Part shown: positions 1-6,135 of the stretch, in pieces
How positions within the stretch are numbered: the stretch's first letter is position 1
Layout of the letters: each line of letters starts with the position of its first letter
NCBI GenBank assembly: GCA_016870425.1
Contig: VGBQ01000072.1
Span: 1-11,260 of the forward strand
Direction of reading: 5' to 3'
Source: Actinomycetota bacterium
Lineage (GTDB): Bacteria; Actinomycetota; Actinomycetes; S36-B12
Length of the DNA stretch: 11,260 bases
Made by a program: the position numbers and the translations under genes
Notes under the pieces: model-generated
Database searches by the model: none
Seen by the model: only the letters and a program-made list of their open reading frames with translations
Told to the model about the DNA's origin: nothing

Positions 1-338
1 ACGAGCTCGGGCATCTCGCCGGGCCAGCGCGACAGGCCGTTGCCCAGGCCGTGCGTCAGGGACGCCGCGACAAAGCCCCCGTTGCGCCCCGACGCGCCCT
101 CGGCGATCCGCTGGCTCTCAAGGAGCACCACCGACCAGTCGGGGAAGCGTCGGCGGGCCTCGTAGGCGGTCCACAGTCCGCTGAGTCCACCACCGATGAC
201 CACGAGGTCGGCCGCGATGTCGTCGGTGAGCGCGGGTCGGGCGACCGGTCGGGCCGGAGAGTCGAGCCAAAACGGCCGGTGCACGACGTCGGACAGCGCG
301 GCCCGTGCCGGGGCGGAGACGGTGTCAGGGAAGGGCAT
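1..338 (-). CDS. FAD-dependent amine oxidase / oxidoreductase (DAO family), N-terminal part, cut by window edge
   Basis: The gene runs leftward off the window, so only the first 112 codons are visible. After an N-terminal extension of about 40 residues, which contains a VHRPFWLDSPARP stretch that I recall from actinobacterial members of this family, comes a Rossmann dinucleotide-binding motif, VVIGGGLSGLWTAYEA, at residues 47-62. The second beta strand ends in VLLE with the ribose-binding Glu74, and a GRNGGF motif follows at 84-89. These are hallmarks of the DAO/glycine-oxidase-like family that includes gamma-glutamylputrescine oxidase (PuuB). It would oxidise an amine to an aldehyde with release of ammonia and H2O2. 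It is the last visible gene of the leftward operon, starting 5 nt past the stop of the PotC-like permease, so it is probably co-transcribed and translationally coupled. The ribosome binding site is weak. The link to a polyamine transporter and an aminoaldehyde dehydrogenase suggests putrescine or gamma-glutamylputrescine as substrate, which is inference. The FAD-fold call is firm and the substrate is not. Confidence 0.85.
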   Translation of the reverse strand, partial: MPFPDTVSAPARAALSDVVHRPFWLDSPARPVARPALTDDIAADLVVIGGGLSGLWTAYEARRRFPDWSVVLLESQRIAEGASGRNGGFVAASLTHGLGNGLSRWPGEMPEL

Positions 339-343
339 GTGGA

Positions 344-1150
344 TCAGCCGGCTGCGGCGCTCTCCATCTTGCGCCGCCTCCGCGAGCCGATGACCTGTGC
401 GGAGACGACCGTGATGAGGGCGATGACGAAGACGAGCGTCGCCAGCGCATTGACCTGCACTGGGATACCCCGCTGAGCGGCGCCCCAGATGTAGATGGGG
501 AAGGTGACGAGTGTGCCCGCGTTGAAGGCACTGATGATGTAGTCGTCGAAGGACAGGCTGAAGCCCAGGAGCGCCGCGCCGAGGATGCCCGGGAGCACCA
601 GCGGGAAGGTGACATAGCGGAAGGTCGCGCGCGGATCGGCGTAGAGATCGCGCGCGGCCTCCTCCAGGCGCGGGTCCATGCCCTGCAGGCGCGCCTTCAC
701 CGTGACGACGACGAAGCTGATGATGAACATGATGTGCGCGATGGTGACGGTCCAAAAGCCCAGCGGGAAGGCGAGGTTGAGGAAGAGTGCGAGGAGGCTC
801 GAGCCAAGCACCACCTCCGGAGTCGCCATGGGGAGGAAGATGAGGAGGTTCGTCGTCGACCGGCCGCGGAAGCGGTAGCGCACGAGCGCAAAGGCGATCA
901 TGGTCCCGAAGATCGTCCCGAGGATCGTGGCGAGGATGCCGATCTGGATGCTCGTGACGAAGGATCCGCACACACCGGGCACGCCGCAGATGTTCTGCCA
1001 CGCCTCGAGGGAGAACTGGTTCCACGCGACGTTGAACTTGCCTTCAGGCTTGTTGAAGCTGAGGATCGCCACCACGGCGATGGGCACGAAGAGATAGACG
1101 AGCACGAGGATGCCGATGATGGGGATGAGGTTCTTGCGCAGCCAACGCAT
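344..1150 (-). CDS. potC: Polyamine-type ABC transporter permease (PotC/PotI-like)
   Basis: This 268-residue inner-membrane permease is of the spermidine/putrescine importer class. Hydrophobic segments lie at about 8-32, 64-90, 101-125, 131-152, 182-204 and 234-256, giving the usual six helices. The cytoplasmic EAA coupling loop is visible as EAARDLY (164-170) followed by VTFP at 180-183, with the consensus Gly replaced by Tyr; the partner permease has the same substitution. The FDDYIIS segment at 201-207 is typical of PotC/PotI proteins. The ATG overlaps the TGA of the upstream permease gene by one base, and a GGAGGA ribosome binding site at 1160-1165 lies 9 nt upstream, so the start is well supported. 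It should pair with the PotB-like permease and the PotA-like ATPase. The exact substrate cannot be read from the sequence; polyamines are inferred from the family and from the flanking catabolic enzymes. Confidence 0.93.
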   Translation of the reverse strand: MRWLRKNLIPIIGILVLVYLFVPIAVVAILSFNKPEGKFNVAWNQFSLEAWQNICGVPGVCGSFVTSIQIGILATILGTIFGTMIAFALVRYRFRGRSTTNLLIFLPMATPEVVLGSSLLALFLNLAFPLGFWTVTIAHIMFIISFVVVTVKARLQGMDPRLEEAARDLYADPRATFRYVTFPLVLPGILGAALLGFSLSFDDYIISAFNAGTLVTFPIYIWGAAQRGIPVQVNALATLVFVIALITVVSAQVIGSRRRRKMESAAAG

Positions 1151-2049
1151 CAGACCAGATCCTCCGTGCCAGCCCGCCGGATGTAGACGAAGACAACAGC
1201 CAGGATGATGGCCATGAGGATGAAGGACAGTGCACTGGCGATCGGGTAGTCGCGGAACTGCAGGAAGTTGGTCTGGATCGCATTGCCGACCATGCGGTCG
1301 CTGGGCGCGCCGAGCAGCGTCGCATTGATGTAGTCACCTGACGCCGGGATGAAGGTGAGCAGTGTGCCCGCCACCACGCCCGGGAGGCTAAGCGGCCAGA
1401 TCACCTTGCGGAATCCGGTAAAGGGCGACGCATAGAGGTCGCTCGCTGCCTCGATCAGACGCGGATCGATGCGCTCGAGGGCGGCGTAGAGGGGAAGGAT
1501 CATGAAGGGCAGGAAGTTGTAGGTCAGGCCCAGCACCACCGCGATCGGCGTGTTGAGAATGCGATTCTCGGGCAGTAGGTGCAGTGCATTGAAGAAACTC
1601 GTGATGAAGCCTTCGTCCGCGAGGATGGTGCGCCATGCATAGGTCCGCAGGAGGAAGGACGCGAAGAACGGCGCCACCACGAGAACGAGGAGAAGTGCCC
1701 GCCACCTGCCCGCGCGGAAGGCGATGAAGTAGGCCAGGGGGTAGGCAATGACGAGCGCGAGCACGGTCGCGATGCCCGAGTAGATGAACGACTTGATGAA
1801 GACGGGCCAGTACTCCTGCAAGGCAGTGAGGTAGTTGCCCACCTGGAAGGCCGGCTGGTAGACCCCGGCCCGGTCTGTGGGCGCCTGGAGGCTCGTGAAG
1901 AACAGCGAGACCAGCGGGACGACGAAGAAGATCCCCAGCCACGCGAGGCCGGGGATGAGCAGGAGGTACGCCGTGCGCGGTCGGCGCTGTGCCGCTGCGC
2001 CGGAGACGACGACCGCGGAGCCGCCAGCGGTGGGGGCGAGCGCCGGCAC
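1150..2049 (-). CDS. potB: Polyamine-type ABC transporter permease (PotB/PotH-like)
   Basis: This 299-residue permease starts with GTG, one base after the TGA of the ATPase gene (TGAGGTG), a typical translational-coupling arrangement. A tail of about 25 residues ending in basic QRRPR precedes the first helix (about 27-50). Further helices lie near 84-112, 116-136, 165-190, 222-240 and 270-292. The EAA loop reads EAASDLY (200-206) followed by VIWP at 216-219, with Tyr in place of the consensus Gly as in the PotC-like partner. The motif SFLLRTYAWR (131-140) is typical of PotB/PotH. It forms the heterodimeric channel with the PotC-like protein and is expected to be energised by the PotA-like ATPase, whose Walker A loop is damaged here. 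Family assignment is firm; the substrate is inferred. Confidence 0.93.
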   Translation of the reverse strand: MPALAPTAGGSAVVVSGAAAQRRPRTAYLLLIPGLAWLGIFFVVPLVSLFFTSLQAPTDRAGVYQPAFQVGNYLTALQEYWPVFIKSFIYSGIATVLALVIAYPLAYFIAFRAGRWRALLLVLVVAPFFASFLLRTYAWRTILADEGFITSFFNALHLLPENRILNTPIAVVLGLTYNFLPFMILPLYAALERIDPRLIEAASDLYASPFTGFRKVIWPLSLPGVVAGTLLTFIPASGDYINATLLGAPSDRMVGNAIQTNFLQFRDYPIASALSFILMAIILAVVFVYIRRAGTEDLV

Positions 2050-2050
2050 C

Positions 2051-3121
2051 TCAGGCCGCCGCCGGGACGTCGAGCCCGAAGGTGTGCTCCGGCGCCCAGT
2101 GGACGATCACCTCGTCGCCGGGGCGCAGGATGTCTGCCGACCTGTTCTGCTCGAAGACCATCCACTCATCGCCCCAGCTCGTCATCACGAGGTACTGGGT
2201 CGAGACGCCGGTGAACGACGCGTCCGTCACCTTGCCGGTGACGCGATTGTGGCGGTCCGGCACCGCTGCGCCCGATGCGACGATCGCGAGCTTCTCCGGG
2301 CGCACGCCCACGAGGATGGCGCCATCGGTGCGCGTGGATCGGGCCGATGGCAGCGTGAAGGACGCGCCGTACGCCGACACGACCAGGTCATCGCCCGACT
2401 TCCCCGCCACTGACCCCTCAACCGTGTTGGACTGGCCGAGGAAGTTGGCCACGAAGGCCGTGCGAGGCAACTCGTAGATCTCCACCGGCGGCCCCATCTG
2501 CTCGATGCGGCCCCTGTTCATCACCGCGACCGTGTCGGCCATCGTCATGGCCTCCTCCTGATCGTGGGTGACGTGGACGAAGGTCGTGCCCACCTCGGTT
2601 TGGATGCGCTTGAGCTCGATCTGCATCTGGCGGCGGAGCTTCAGGTCGAGTGCACCGAGGGGCTCGTCGAGTAGGAGCACCCCGGGCTGGTTGATGAGCG
2701 CACGGGCCACGGCCACGCGCTGCTGCTGGCCGCCGGAGAGCTGGGCCGGCTTGCGTCGCGCCATGGGCCCGAGCTCGACGAGGTCGAGCATCTGGGTGAC
2801 CGGCCCGGTCACGTCCTTGATCCTGCGGCGCCTCAGACCGAACGCGACGTTCTCGAAGATATCCAGGTGCGGGAAGAGGGCGTAGGACTGGAAGACCGTG
2901 TTGACGTGCCTCTTGTAGGACTTCTCGTTGGTGATGTCCGTCGATCCCAGCAGGATCTGGCCACCCGTCGGGTCCTCCAGGCCCGCCACCATGCGCAGGG
3001 TCGTCGTCTTGCCGCAGCCCGCGGGGATGGTGAGCGTGAGGTCGTCGACGGCCACGAAATCGCCGAAGGACTTCACGAGGTTGACCAGGTGCAGGTCCTG
3101 CACGCTGTCGGTTGCCGCCAC
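2051..3121 (-). CDS. potA: Polyamine-type ABC transporter ATPase (PotA-like) with truncated Walker A loop
   Basis: This 356-residue ATPase starts at GTG with a GAGGAG ribosome binding site 5 nt upstream (3127-3132). Intact elements are the Q-loop VFQSYALFPH (76-85), the signature LSGGQQQR (128-135), Walker B VLLLDEP (148-154), the D-loop GALD, the H-loop VTHDQEEAM (184-192), and a C-terminal TOBE-like domain from about 230 containing VGVRPEKLAI. The oddity is the P-loop: the protein reads LTIPAGCGKTTTLRM (residues 30-44), whereas relatives carry a further ten or so residues (of the form GxFxALLGPS) between the 'IPA' strand and GCGKTTT. The first Gly of GxxGxGKT and the preceding strand are therefore absent. 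The reading frame is kept and the rest of the protein is normal, which fits a 30-nt in-frame deletion at about 3017-3019. Lys38 and Thr39 remain, but nucleotide binding is expected to be severely affected. It could be a true mutation or an assembly or sequencing deletion. It lies between the binding-protein and permease genes. Confidence 0.9.
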   Translation of the reverse strand: MAATDSVQDLHLVNLVKSFGDFVAVDDLTLTIPAGCGKTTTLRMVAGLEDPTGGQILLGSTDITNEKSYKRHVNTVFQSYALFPHLDIFENVAFGLRRRRIKDVTGPVTQMLDLVELGPMARRKPAQLSGGQQQRVAVARALINQPGVLLLDEPLGALDLKLRRQMQIELKRIQTEVGTTFVHVTHDQEEAMTMADTVAVMNRGRIEQMGPPVEIYELPRTAFVANFLGQSNTVEGSVAGKSGDDLVVSAYGASFTLPSARSTRTDGAILVGVRPEKLAIVASGAAVPDRHNRVTGKVTDASFTGVSTQYLVMTSWGDEWMVFEQNRSADILRPGDEVIVHWAPEHTFGLDVPAAA

Positions 3122-3126
3122 GAGCT

Positions 3127-3132
3127 CTCCTC
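3127..3132 (-). promoter_or_regulatory. Ribosome binding site for the PotA-like ATPase (fixes the GTG start)
   Basis: GAGGAG on the minus strand sits 5 nt upstream of the GTG at 3121. It supports this GTG as the start. The 42-bp gap between the binding-protein stop and this start holds nothing else that I can recognise; in particular there is no terminator, consistent with a single operon. Confidence 0.7.
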
Positions 3133-3163
3133 TCGACCGGCTCGGCAGCCTACGCTCCCGGAC

Positions 3164-4393
3164 CTAGAAGCCGATGGCCTTCTGGAACTCTCGCTGGTAG
3201 GCCACGTCCTGCTCGGGGGTGAGGGTCATGAAGACGTAGGAATTGTCGAGGGTGGCCTGGTCGGGGAAGATCCACTGGTTGTCGACCAGCGAGGGATCGA
3301 TGCCGGCCATCGCCTCCTTGGCGCCAGCGACCGGCGAGATGTACTGCACGTAGGCCGCCACCTCAGCCGCAACGACCGGGTCGTAGTAGTAGTTCATCAC
3401 CGTCTCGGCGTTCTTCTTGTGGGTGGCCACGGAGGGGATGAGCATGTTGTCGGTCCAGAGCATGCCGCCCGTCTCCGGCAGACCCACGCCGAAGTCATCG
3501 CCGAGCTGGAACATGTCACCCGACCAGCCGATGACAGCGATGACGTCGCCCGTCTCCAGTGCAGCGACATAGTCGTTGCCGGACACCTGGCGGACCTGGC
3601 CGCTGTCGATCTGCGACTGGAGCTCAGCCACGGCGGCCTGGTACTGGTCATCGGTGAAGTTGGACGGGTCCGCGCCCTGCCACGCCATGATGATCCCCAT
3701 CGTGTCGCGCATCTCGGAGAGCAGGGTGATGCGGCCCTTGAGCTTGGGGTCCCAGAGCTGGTCCAGCGACGTGAGTGTGTCCGTCCCGAGCGTCTCCTGG
3801 AGCAGAGCCTTGTTCCAGCCGAAGGCCCCGAAGCCGGAGAACCACGGCAGGGTGTAGTCGCGGTTGGGATCGAAGGACACGCCCTGGTACGCCGGGGCGA
3901 GGTTGGCCGCGTTAGGGATGATCGCCTTGTCCAGCGGGGCAGCGAAGCCGCTCTGGATCCACAGGGCCGCCATCCAGTCGGTGAGCACAACAATGTCGCG
4001 ATCAATCGACTGGCCCGACTCGAGTTGGGCTCGCACCTTGGCGAAGAACTCGTTGTTGTCGTTGACGTCCTCGGTGTAGTTGACCGCGATGCCGGTGCCG
4101 TCGGTGAACGCCTTGAGCGTGGGGTACTCCCCCGTCTCGTCATTGACGTCGATGTAGAGGGGCCAGTTGGCCCAGTTGACGAACTTCTCCGAGTCGGACA
4201 TGTCCGTCGCCATCGTGGGCGACGGGGCCGCGCTGGAGGACTCGCTCGACCCACCCCCACCGGCGCCGCAGGCTGCCGCGGTGGCCGCCACGCCCGTGAT
4301 GCCCGCGACCTGGAGGAGCCGGCGGCGGGATAGGCTGGCCTGCTGCATGCGCACGATGGCGGCGGCCTGGGGTGAGAGCGGGCGCTTCGTCAT
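3164..4393 (-). CDS. potD: Polyamine-type ABC transporter substrate-binding lipoprotein (PotD-like)
   Basis: This 409-residue extracellular solute-binding protein (bacterial SBP family 1/8 class) begins with a signal region containing SRRRLLQVAG (22-31), a twin-arginine-like motif, then a short hydrophobic stretch and the lipobox TAAAC with Cys42 as the probable lipidated residue. A Gly/Ser-rich linker (43-60) follows. The mature part opens with FVNWANWPLYID and continues with the WPLYID/EDVNDNNEFFAKV pattern of spermidine/putrescine-binding proteins, where aromatic and acidic residues contact the ligand's amines. The ATG has a GAGGAG ribosome binding site 5 nt upstream (4399-4404). It lies 36 bp after the aldehyde dehydrogenase gene and 42 bp before the ATPase gene, all on one strand. 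The role is capture of a polyamine-like cation outside the membrane and delivery to PotBC. The class is firm; the precise ligand is inferred from family and neighbours. Confidence 0.93.
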   Translation of the reverse strand: MTKRPLSPQAAAIVRMQQASLSRRRLLQVAGITGVAATAAACGAGGGGSSESSSAAPSPTMATDMSDSEKFVNWANWPLYIDVNDETGEYPTLKAFTDGTGIAVNYTEDVNDNNEFFAKVRAQLESGQSIDRDIVVLTDWMAALWIQSGFAAPLDKAIIPNAANLAPAYQGVSFDPNRDYTLPWFSGFGAFGWNKALLQETLGTDTLTSLDQLWDPKLKGRITLLSEMRDTMGIIMAWQGADPSNFTDDQYQAAVAELQSQIDSGQVRQVSGNDYVAALETGDVIAVIGWSGDMFQLGDDFGVGLPETGGMLWTDNMLIPSVATHKKNAETVMNYYYDPVVAAEVAAYVQYISPVAGAKEAMAGIDPSLVDNQWIFPDQATLDNSYVFMTLTPEQDVAYQREFQKAIGF

Positions 4394-4429
4394 GGTGACT
4401 CCTCGTTGCGTGATGTGGGTGGATGGATG

Positions 4430-5926
4430 CTAACGGGTCTCGGGCGTGCGGTCGGCGAAGATCGTGCGGTGCCATTCCTTGCGCACATCGCCCGAAATGT
4501 CCCAGGAGACGTGCTTGACGACGGTGTACTCCTCCAGGGAGTACTTCGACATGTCCTTGCCGAAGCCTGACTGCTTCATGCCGCCGTGGGGCATCTCGCT
4601 CACGATCGGGATGTGGTCGTTGACCCAGACAGTGCCCGCGCGGATGGCGCGCTGAGCTGTCTGGGCGCGATAGACGTCGCGCGTCCACACTGATGCTGCC
4701 AGGCCGTACCGGATGTCATTGGCCAGCGTGAGCCCCTCGTCGTCGGAGTCGAAGGGCAGGGCGACGAGGACGGGACCGAAGATCTCGTCCTGGACGATCT
4801 CGGCGTCCTGGGAGGCCCCTGTGACAAGGGTGGGCGCGTAGTAGGCGCCCTTAGCCAGTTCGCCTCCGGGCACCTCGCCGCCGGTGACGACGGTCGCGCC
4901 CGACCCCCTCGCGCGGTCGACGAAGCCGGCGACGCGGTCGCGCTGGGCGAAGGTGACGAGCGGGCCCAGGTCGGTGTCCGGGTCGCGCGGGTCGCCCACT
5001 CGGATCCGGCCGAGCACCTCCGCCACACCCTCGACGATCGCGTCGAAGACAGGACGCTGGGCGTAGATGCGCGTGGCCGCGGTGCAGTCCTGGCCAGCGT
5101 TGATGAGGGCGCCAGCGACAGCCCCCTGGATGGCCGCCTCGATGTCGGCGTCGTCGTACACGACGAAAGGTGCCTTGCCGCCGAGTTCGAGGTGCACCCG
5201 CGCAGCGCGACCCGCGGCGATCTCCATCACGCGGCGCCCCACGGGCGTGGAGCCGGTGAAGGACACCATGGCCACGTCGGGATGGCCGACGAGAGCTTCA
5301 CCGGCCTCCGGGCCGCGCCCAATGATCACGTTGAGTACGCCGGCGGGGATCCCGGCGGCCGCGGCGTCCTCGGCGAGCATCAGCGTGGTGAGCGGGGTGA
5401 TCTCCGCGGGCTTGAGCACGATGGTGTTGCCCGCGGCAAGCGCCGGCAGGACCTTCCACATGGCCATCTGGAGGGGGTAGTTCCAGGGTGCGATGGAGCC
5501 CACGACACCGACCGGCTCACGGCGGATGACGGATGTATGGGTTGCGTCGTACTCCCCCGAGGCGAGCCCCTCGAGCTGGCGTGCGGCGCCAGCGAAGAAG
5601 ATGGCGTTGTCGATGCTGCCGGGGACGTCGAACTCGGTAGCCAGGCGCAGGGTCTTGCCTGTCTGCCGGGACTCCACCTCGGCGTACTCACTGGCCCGGG
5701 CCGCCACGCGCTCGGCCATGGCGAGGAGGGCTGCCCCGCGCTCCCCGGGGGTTGCGCTCGCCCATGCGGGAAAGGCACGCTGCGCGGCAGCCACGGCGTC
5801 GCCAACCTCCGAGGCGCCGGCGAGGCCGACAGCCTGCACCACCGTGCCGTCGGCGGGGTCGATCACGTCGAAGGCCCCGGCCGAGCCCCCGACGAGGGTC
5901 GCGCCGTCCACGAAGCCCGCGATCAC
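4430..5926 (-). CDS. Gamma-aminobutyraldehyde-type NAD(P)+ aldehyde dehydrogenase (PatD/PuuC-like)
   Basis: This 498-residue enzyme has the full set of aldehyde dehydrogenase residues: Asn149 in the APWNYPL motif, Glu247 in LELGGK, the nucleophile Cys281 in GQDCTAATR, and EIFGPV at 381-386. The C-terminal signature SEMPHGGMKQSGFGKDMS (443-460) is characteristic of gamma-aminobutyraldehyde dehydrogenases and related aminoaldehyde dehydrogenases such as E. coli PatD. The expected reaction is 4-aminobutanal to GABA, or gamma-glutamyl-aminobutanal to gamma-glutamyl-GABA. It is the first gene of the leftward operon, upstream of the polyamine transporter genes, with an FAD amine oxidase at the far end that could supply the aldehyde. 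Translation starts at GTG 5926-5924, with GGGAGG at 5931-5936 only 4 nt upstream. Betaine-aldehyde dehydrogenase is a possible alternative, but the context favours an aminoaldehyde. Family is very sure; substrate is likely. Confidence 0.92.
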   Translation of the reverse strand: MIAGFVDGATLVGGSAGAFDVIDPADGTVVQAVGLAGASEVGDAVAAAQRAFPAWASATPGERGAALLAMAERVAARASEYAEVESRQTGKTLRLATEFDVPGSIDNAIFFAGAARQLEGLASGEYDATHTSVIRREPVGVVGSIAPWNYPLQMAMWKVLPALAAGNTIVLKPAEITPLTTLMLAEDAAAAGIPAGVLNVIIGRGPEAGEALVGHPDVAMVSFTGSTPVGRRVMEIAAGRAARVHLELGGKAPFVVYDDADIEAAIQGAVAGALINAGQDCTAATRIYAQRPVFDAIVEGVAEVLGRIRVGDPRDPDTDLGPLVTFAQRDRVAGFVDRARGSGATVVTGGEVPGGELAKGAYYAPTLVTGASQDAEIVQDEIFGPVLVALPFDSDDEGLTLANDIRYGLAASVWTRDVYRAQTAQRAIRAGTVWVNDHIPIVSEMPHGGMKQSGFGKDMSKYSLEEYTVVKHVSWDISGDVRKEWHRTIFADRTPETR

Positions 5927-5930
5927 CGCA

Positions 5931-5936
5931 CCTCCC
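5931..5936 (-). promoter_or_regulatory. Ribosome binding site for the aldehyde dehydrogenase (fixes the GTG start)
   Basis: GGGAGG on the minus strand lies 4 nt before the GTG at 5926. The strong match selects this GTG as the start of the first leftward gene. Confidence 0.7.
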
Positions 5937-5961
5937 GTTGCCTGCCGTCCTTGATCCGGAC

Positions 5962-5967
5962 ACAGTA
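5962..5967 (-). promoter_or_regulatory. Candidate -10 element of the leftward (polyamine) operon promoter
   Basis: On the minus strand TACTGT fits the actinobacterial TAnnnT pattern. A weak -35-like CTGTCG (3 of 6 to TTGACA) lies 17 nt further upstream. Transcription would start near 5955, giving a leader of about 30 nt before the GTG at 5926. The call rests on position and a short match only. Confidence 0.35.
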
Positions 5968-5978
5968 GCCGCCCGACC

Positions 5979-5998
5979 CCGGACCGACAGCCGGACCG
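5979..5998. repeat. 8-bp direct repeat CCGGACCG, 12-bp period
   Basis: CCGGACCG occurs at 5979-5986 and again at 5991-5998, separated by ACAG. It lies between the two divergent start codons, just upstream of the candidate leftward -10 and within its presumed -35 area. Two directly repeated half-sites could bind a regulator, but in GC-rich sequence a repeat of this kind may be chance. Confidence 0.3.
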
Positions 5999-6023
5999 GC
6001 CATGGCGATGCCCGACCGTGATG

Positions 6024-6046
6024 CGAGACCGATTCGCCCGGTCTCG
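6024..6046. promoter_or_regulatory. Candidate operator: interrupted palindrome in the divergent control region
   Basis: CGAGACCG (6024-6031) and CGGTCTCG (6039-6046) are perfect 8-bp inverted arms around a 7-bp centre, total 23 bp. It lies in the middle of the gap between the divergent operons, and its right edge abuts the weak -35 region of the candidate rightward promoter. The size fits a dimeric helix-turn-helix repressor of the TetR or GntR type, placed where it could control both directions. No regulator gene is present in the window to match it. Confidence 0.45.
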
Positions 6047-6069
6047 GTCGCCCCGAGCCGGCCCGGGGC

Positions 6070-6075
6070 TAGGGT
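6070..6075 (+). promoter_or_regulatory. Candidate -10 element of the rightward (pyrimidine) operon promoter
   Basis: TAGGGT fits the TAG-purine-purine-T form of actinobacterial housekeeping promoters. The -35 region is poor (CGGTCG, 19 nt upstream, 3 of 6 to TTGACG), so an activator may be needed or the call may be wrong. Transcription would start near 6081, leaving a leader of about 55 nt that contains the two dyads at 6084-6119. Confidence 0.35.
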
Positions 6076-6083
6076 GGGTGGTC

Positions 6084-6102
6084 GCTCCGGACTGACCGGA
6101 GC
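6084..6102 (+). promoter_or_regulatory. Leader hairpin (7-bp stem, 5-nt loop) upstream of the nitrilase-family gene
   Basis: GCTCCGG (6084-6090) pairs perfectly with CCGGAGC (6096-6102) around ACTGA. It ends at the base where the 18-bp palindrome begins, so the two structures are contiguous. In RNA this gives a stable GC stem between the candidate transcription start and the ribosome binding site. In DNA it could be an operator half of a tandem site. Confidence 0.45.
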
Positions 6103-6119
6103 CTCGGACGCGTCCGAGG
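6102..6119. promoter_or_regulatory. Perfect 18-bp palindrome, candidate operator or leader stem
   Basis: CCTCGGACG (6102-6110) is followed immediately by its exact reverse complement CGTCCGAGG (6111-6119). It sits 16 bp before the ATG at 6136 and 6 bp before the purine-rich AGGGGG. A gapless perfect palindrome is more typical of a protein-binding site than of an RNA hairpin, since a loop must open part of it. A regulator bound here would block elongation or initiation of the rightward operon. No experimental or homology support is available from the sequence. Confidence 0.45.
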
Positions 6120-6135
6120 GGTAGCAGGGGGTGCC

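Noticed and set aside
305..1186. 293-codon open frame on the plus strand
   Set aside because: It is antisense to the PotC-like permease. The peptide is highly charged and low-complexity (Asp, Glu, Arg, His), as expected for an antisense frame of a GC-rich gene, with no domain.
2867..4333. 488-codon open frame on the plus strand
   Set aside because: It is antisense to the substrate-binding lipoprotein and the ATPase N-terminus, which have clear family motifs. The antisense peptide is rich in Val, Arg, Asp, His and Gly without any domain.
6043..6057. Small stem CTCGG-N5-CCGAG overlapping the control-region dyad
   Set aside because: Only five base pairs in very GC-rich DNA, and it competes with the better 8-bp dyad at 6024-6046.
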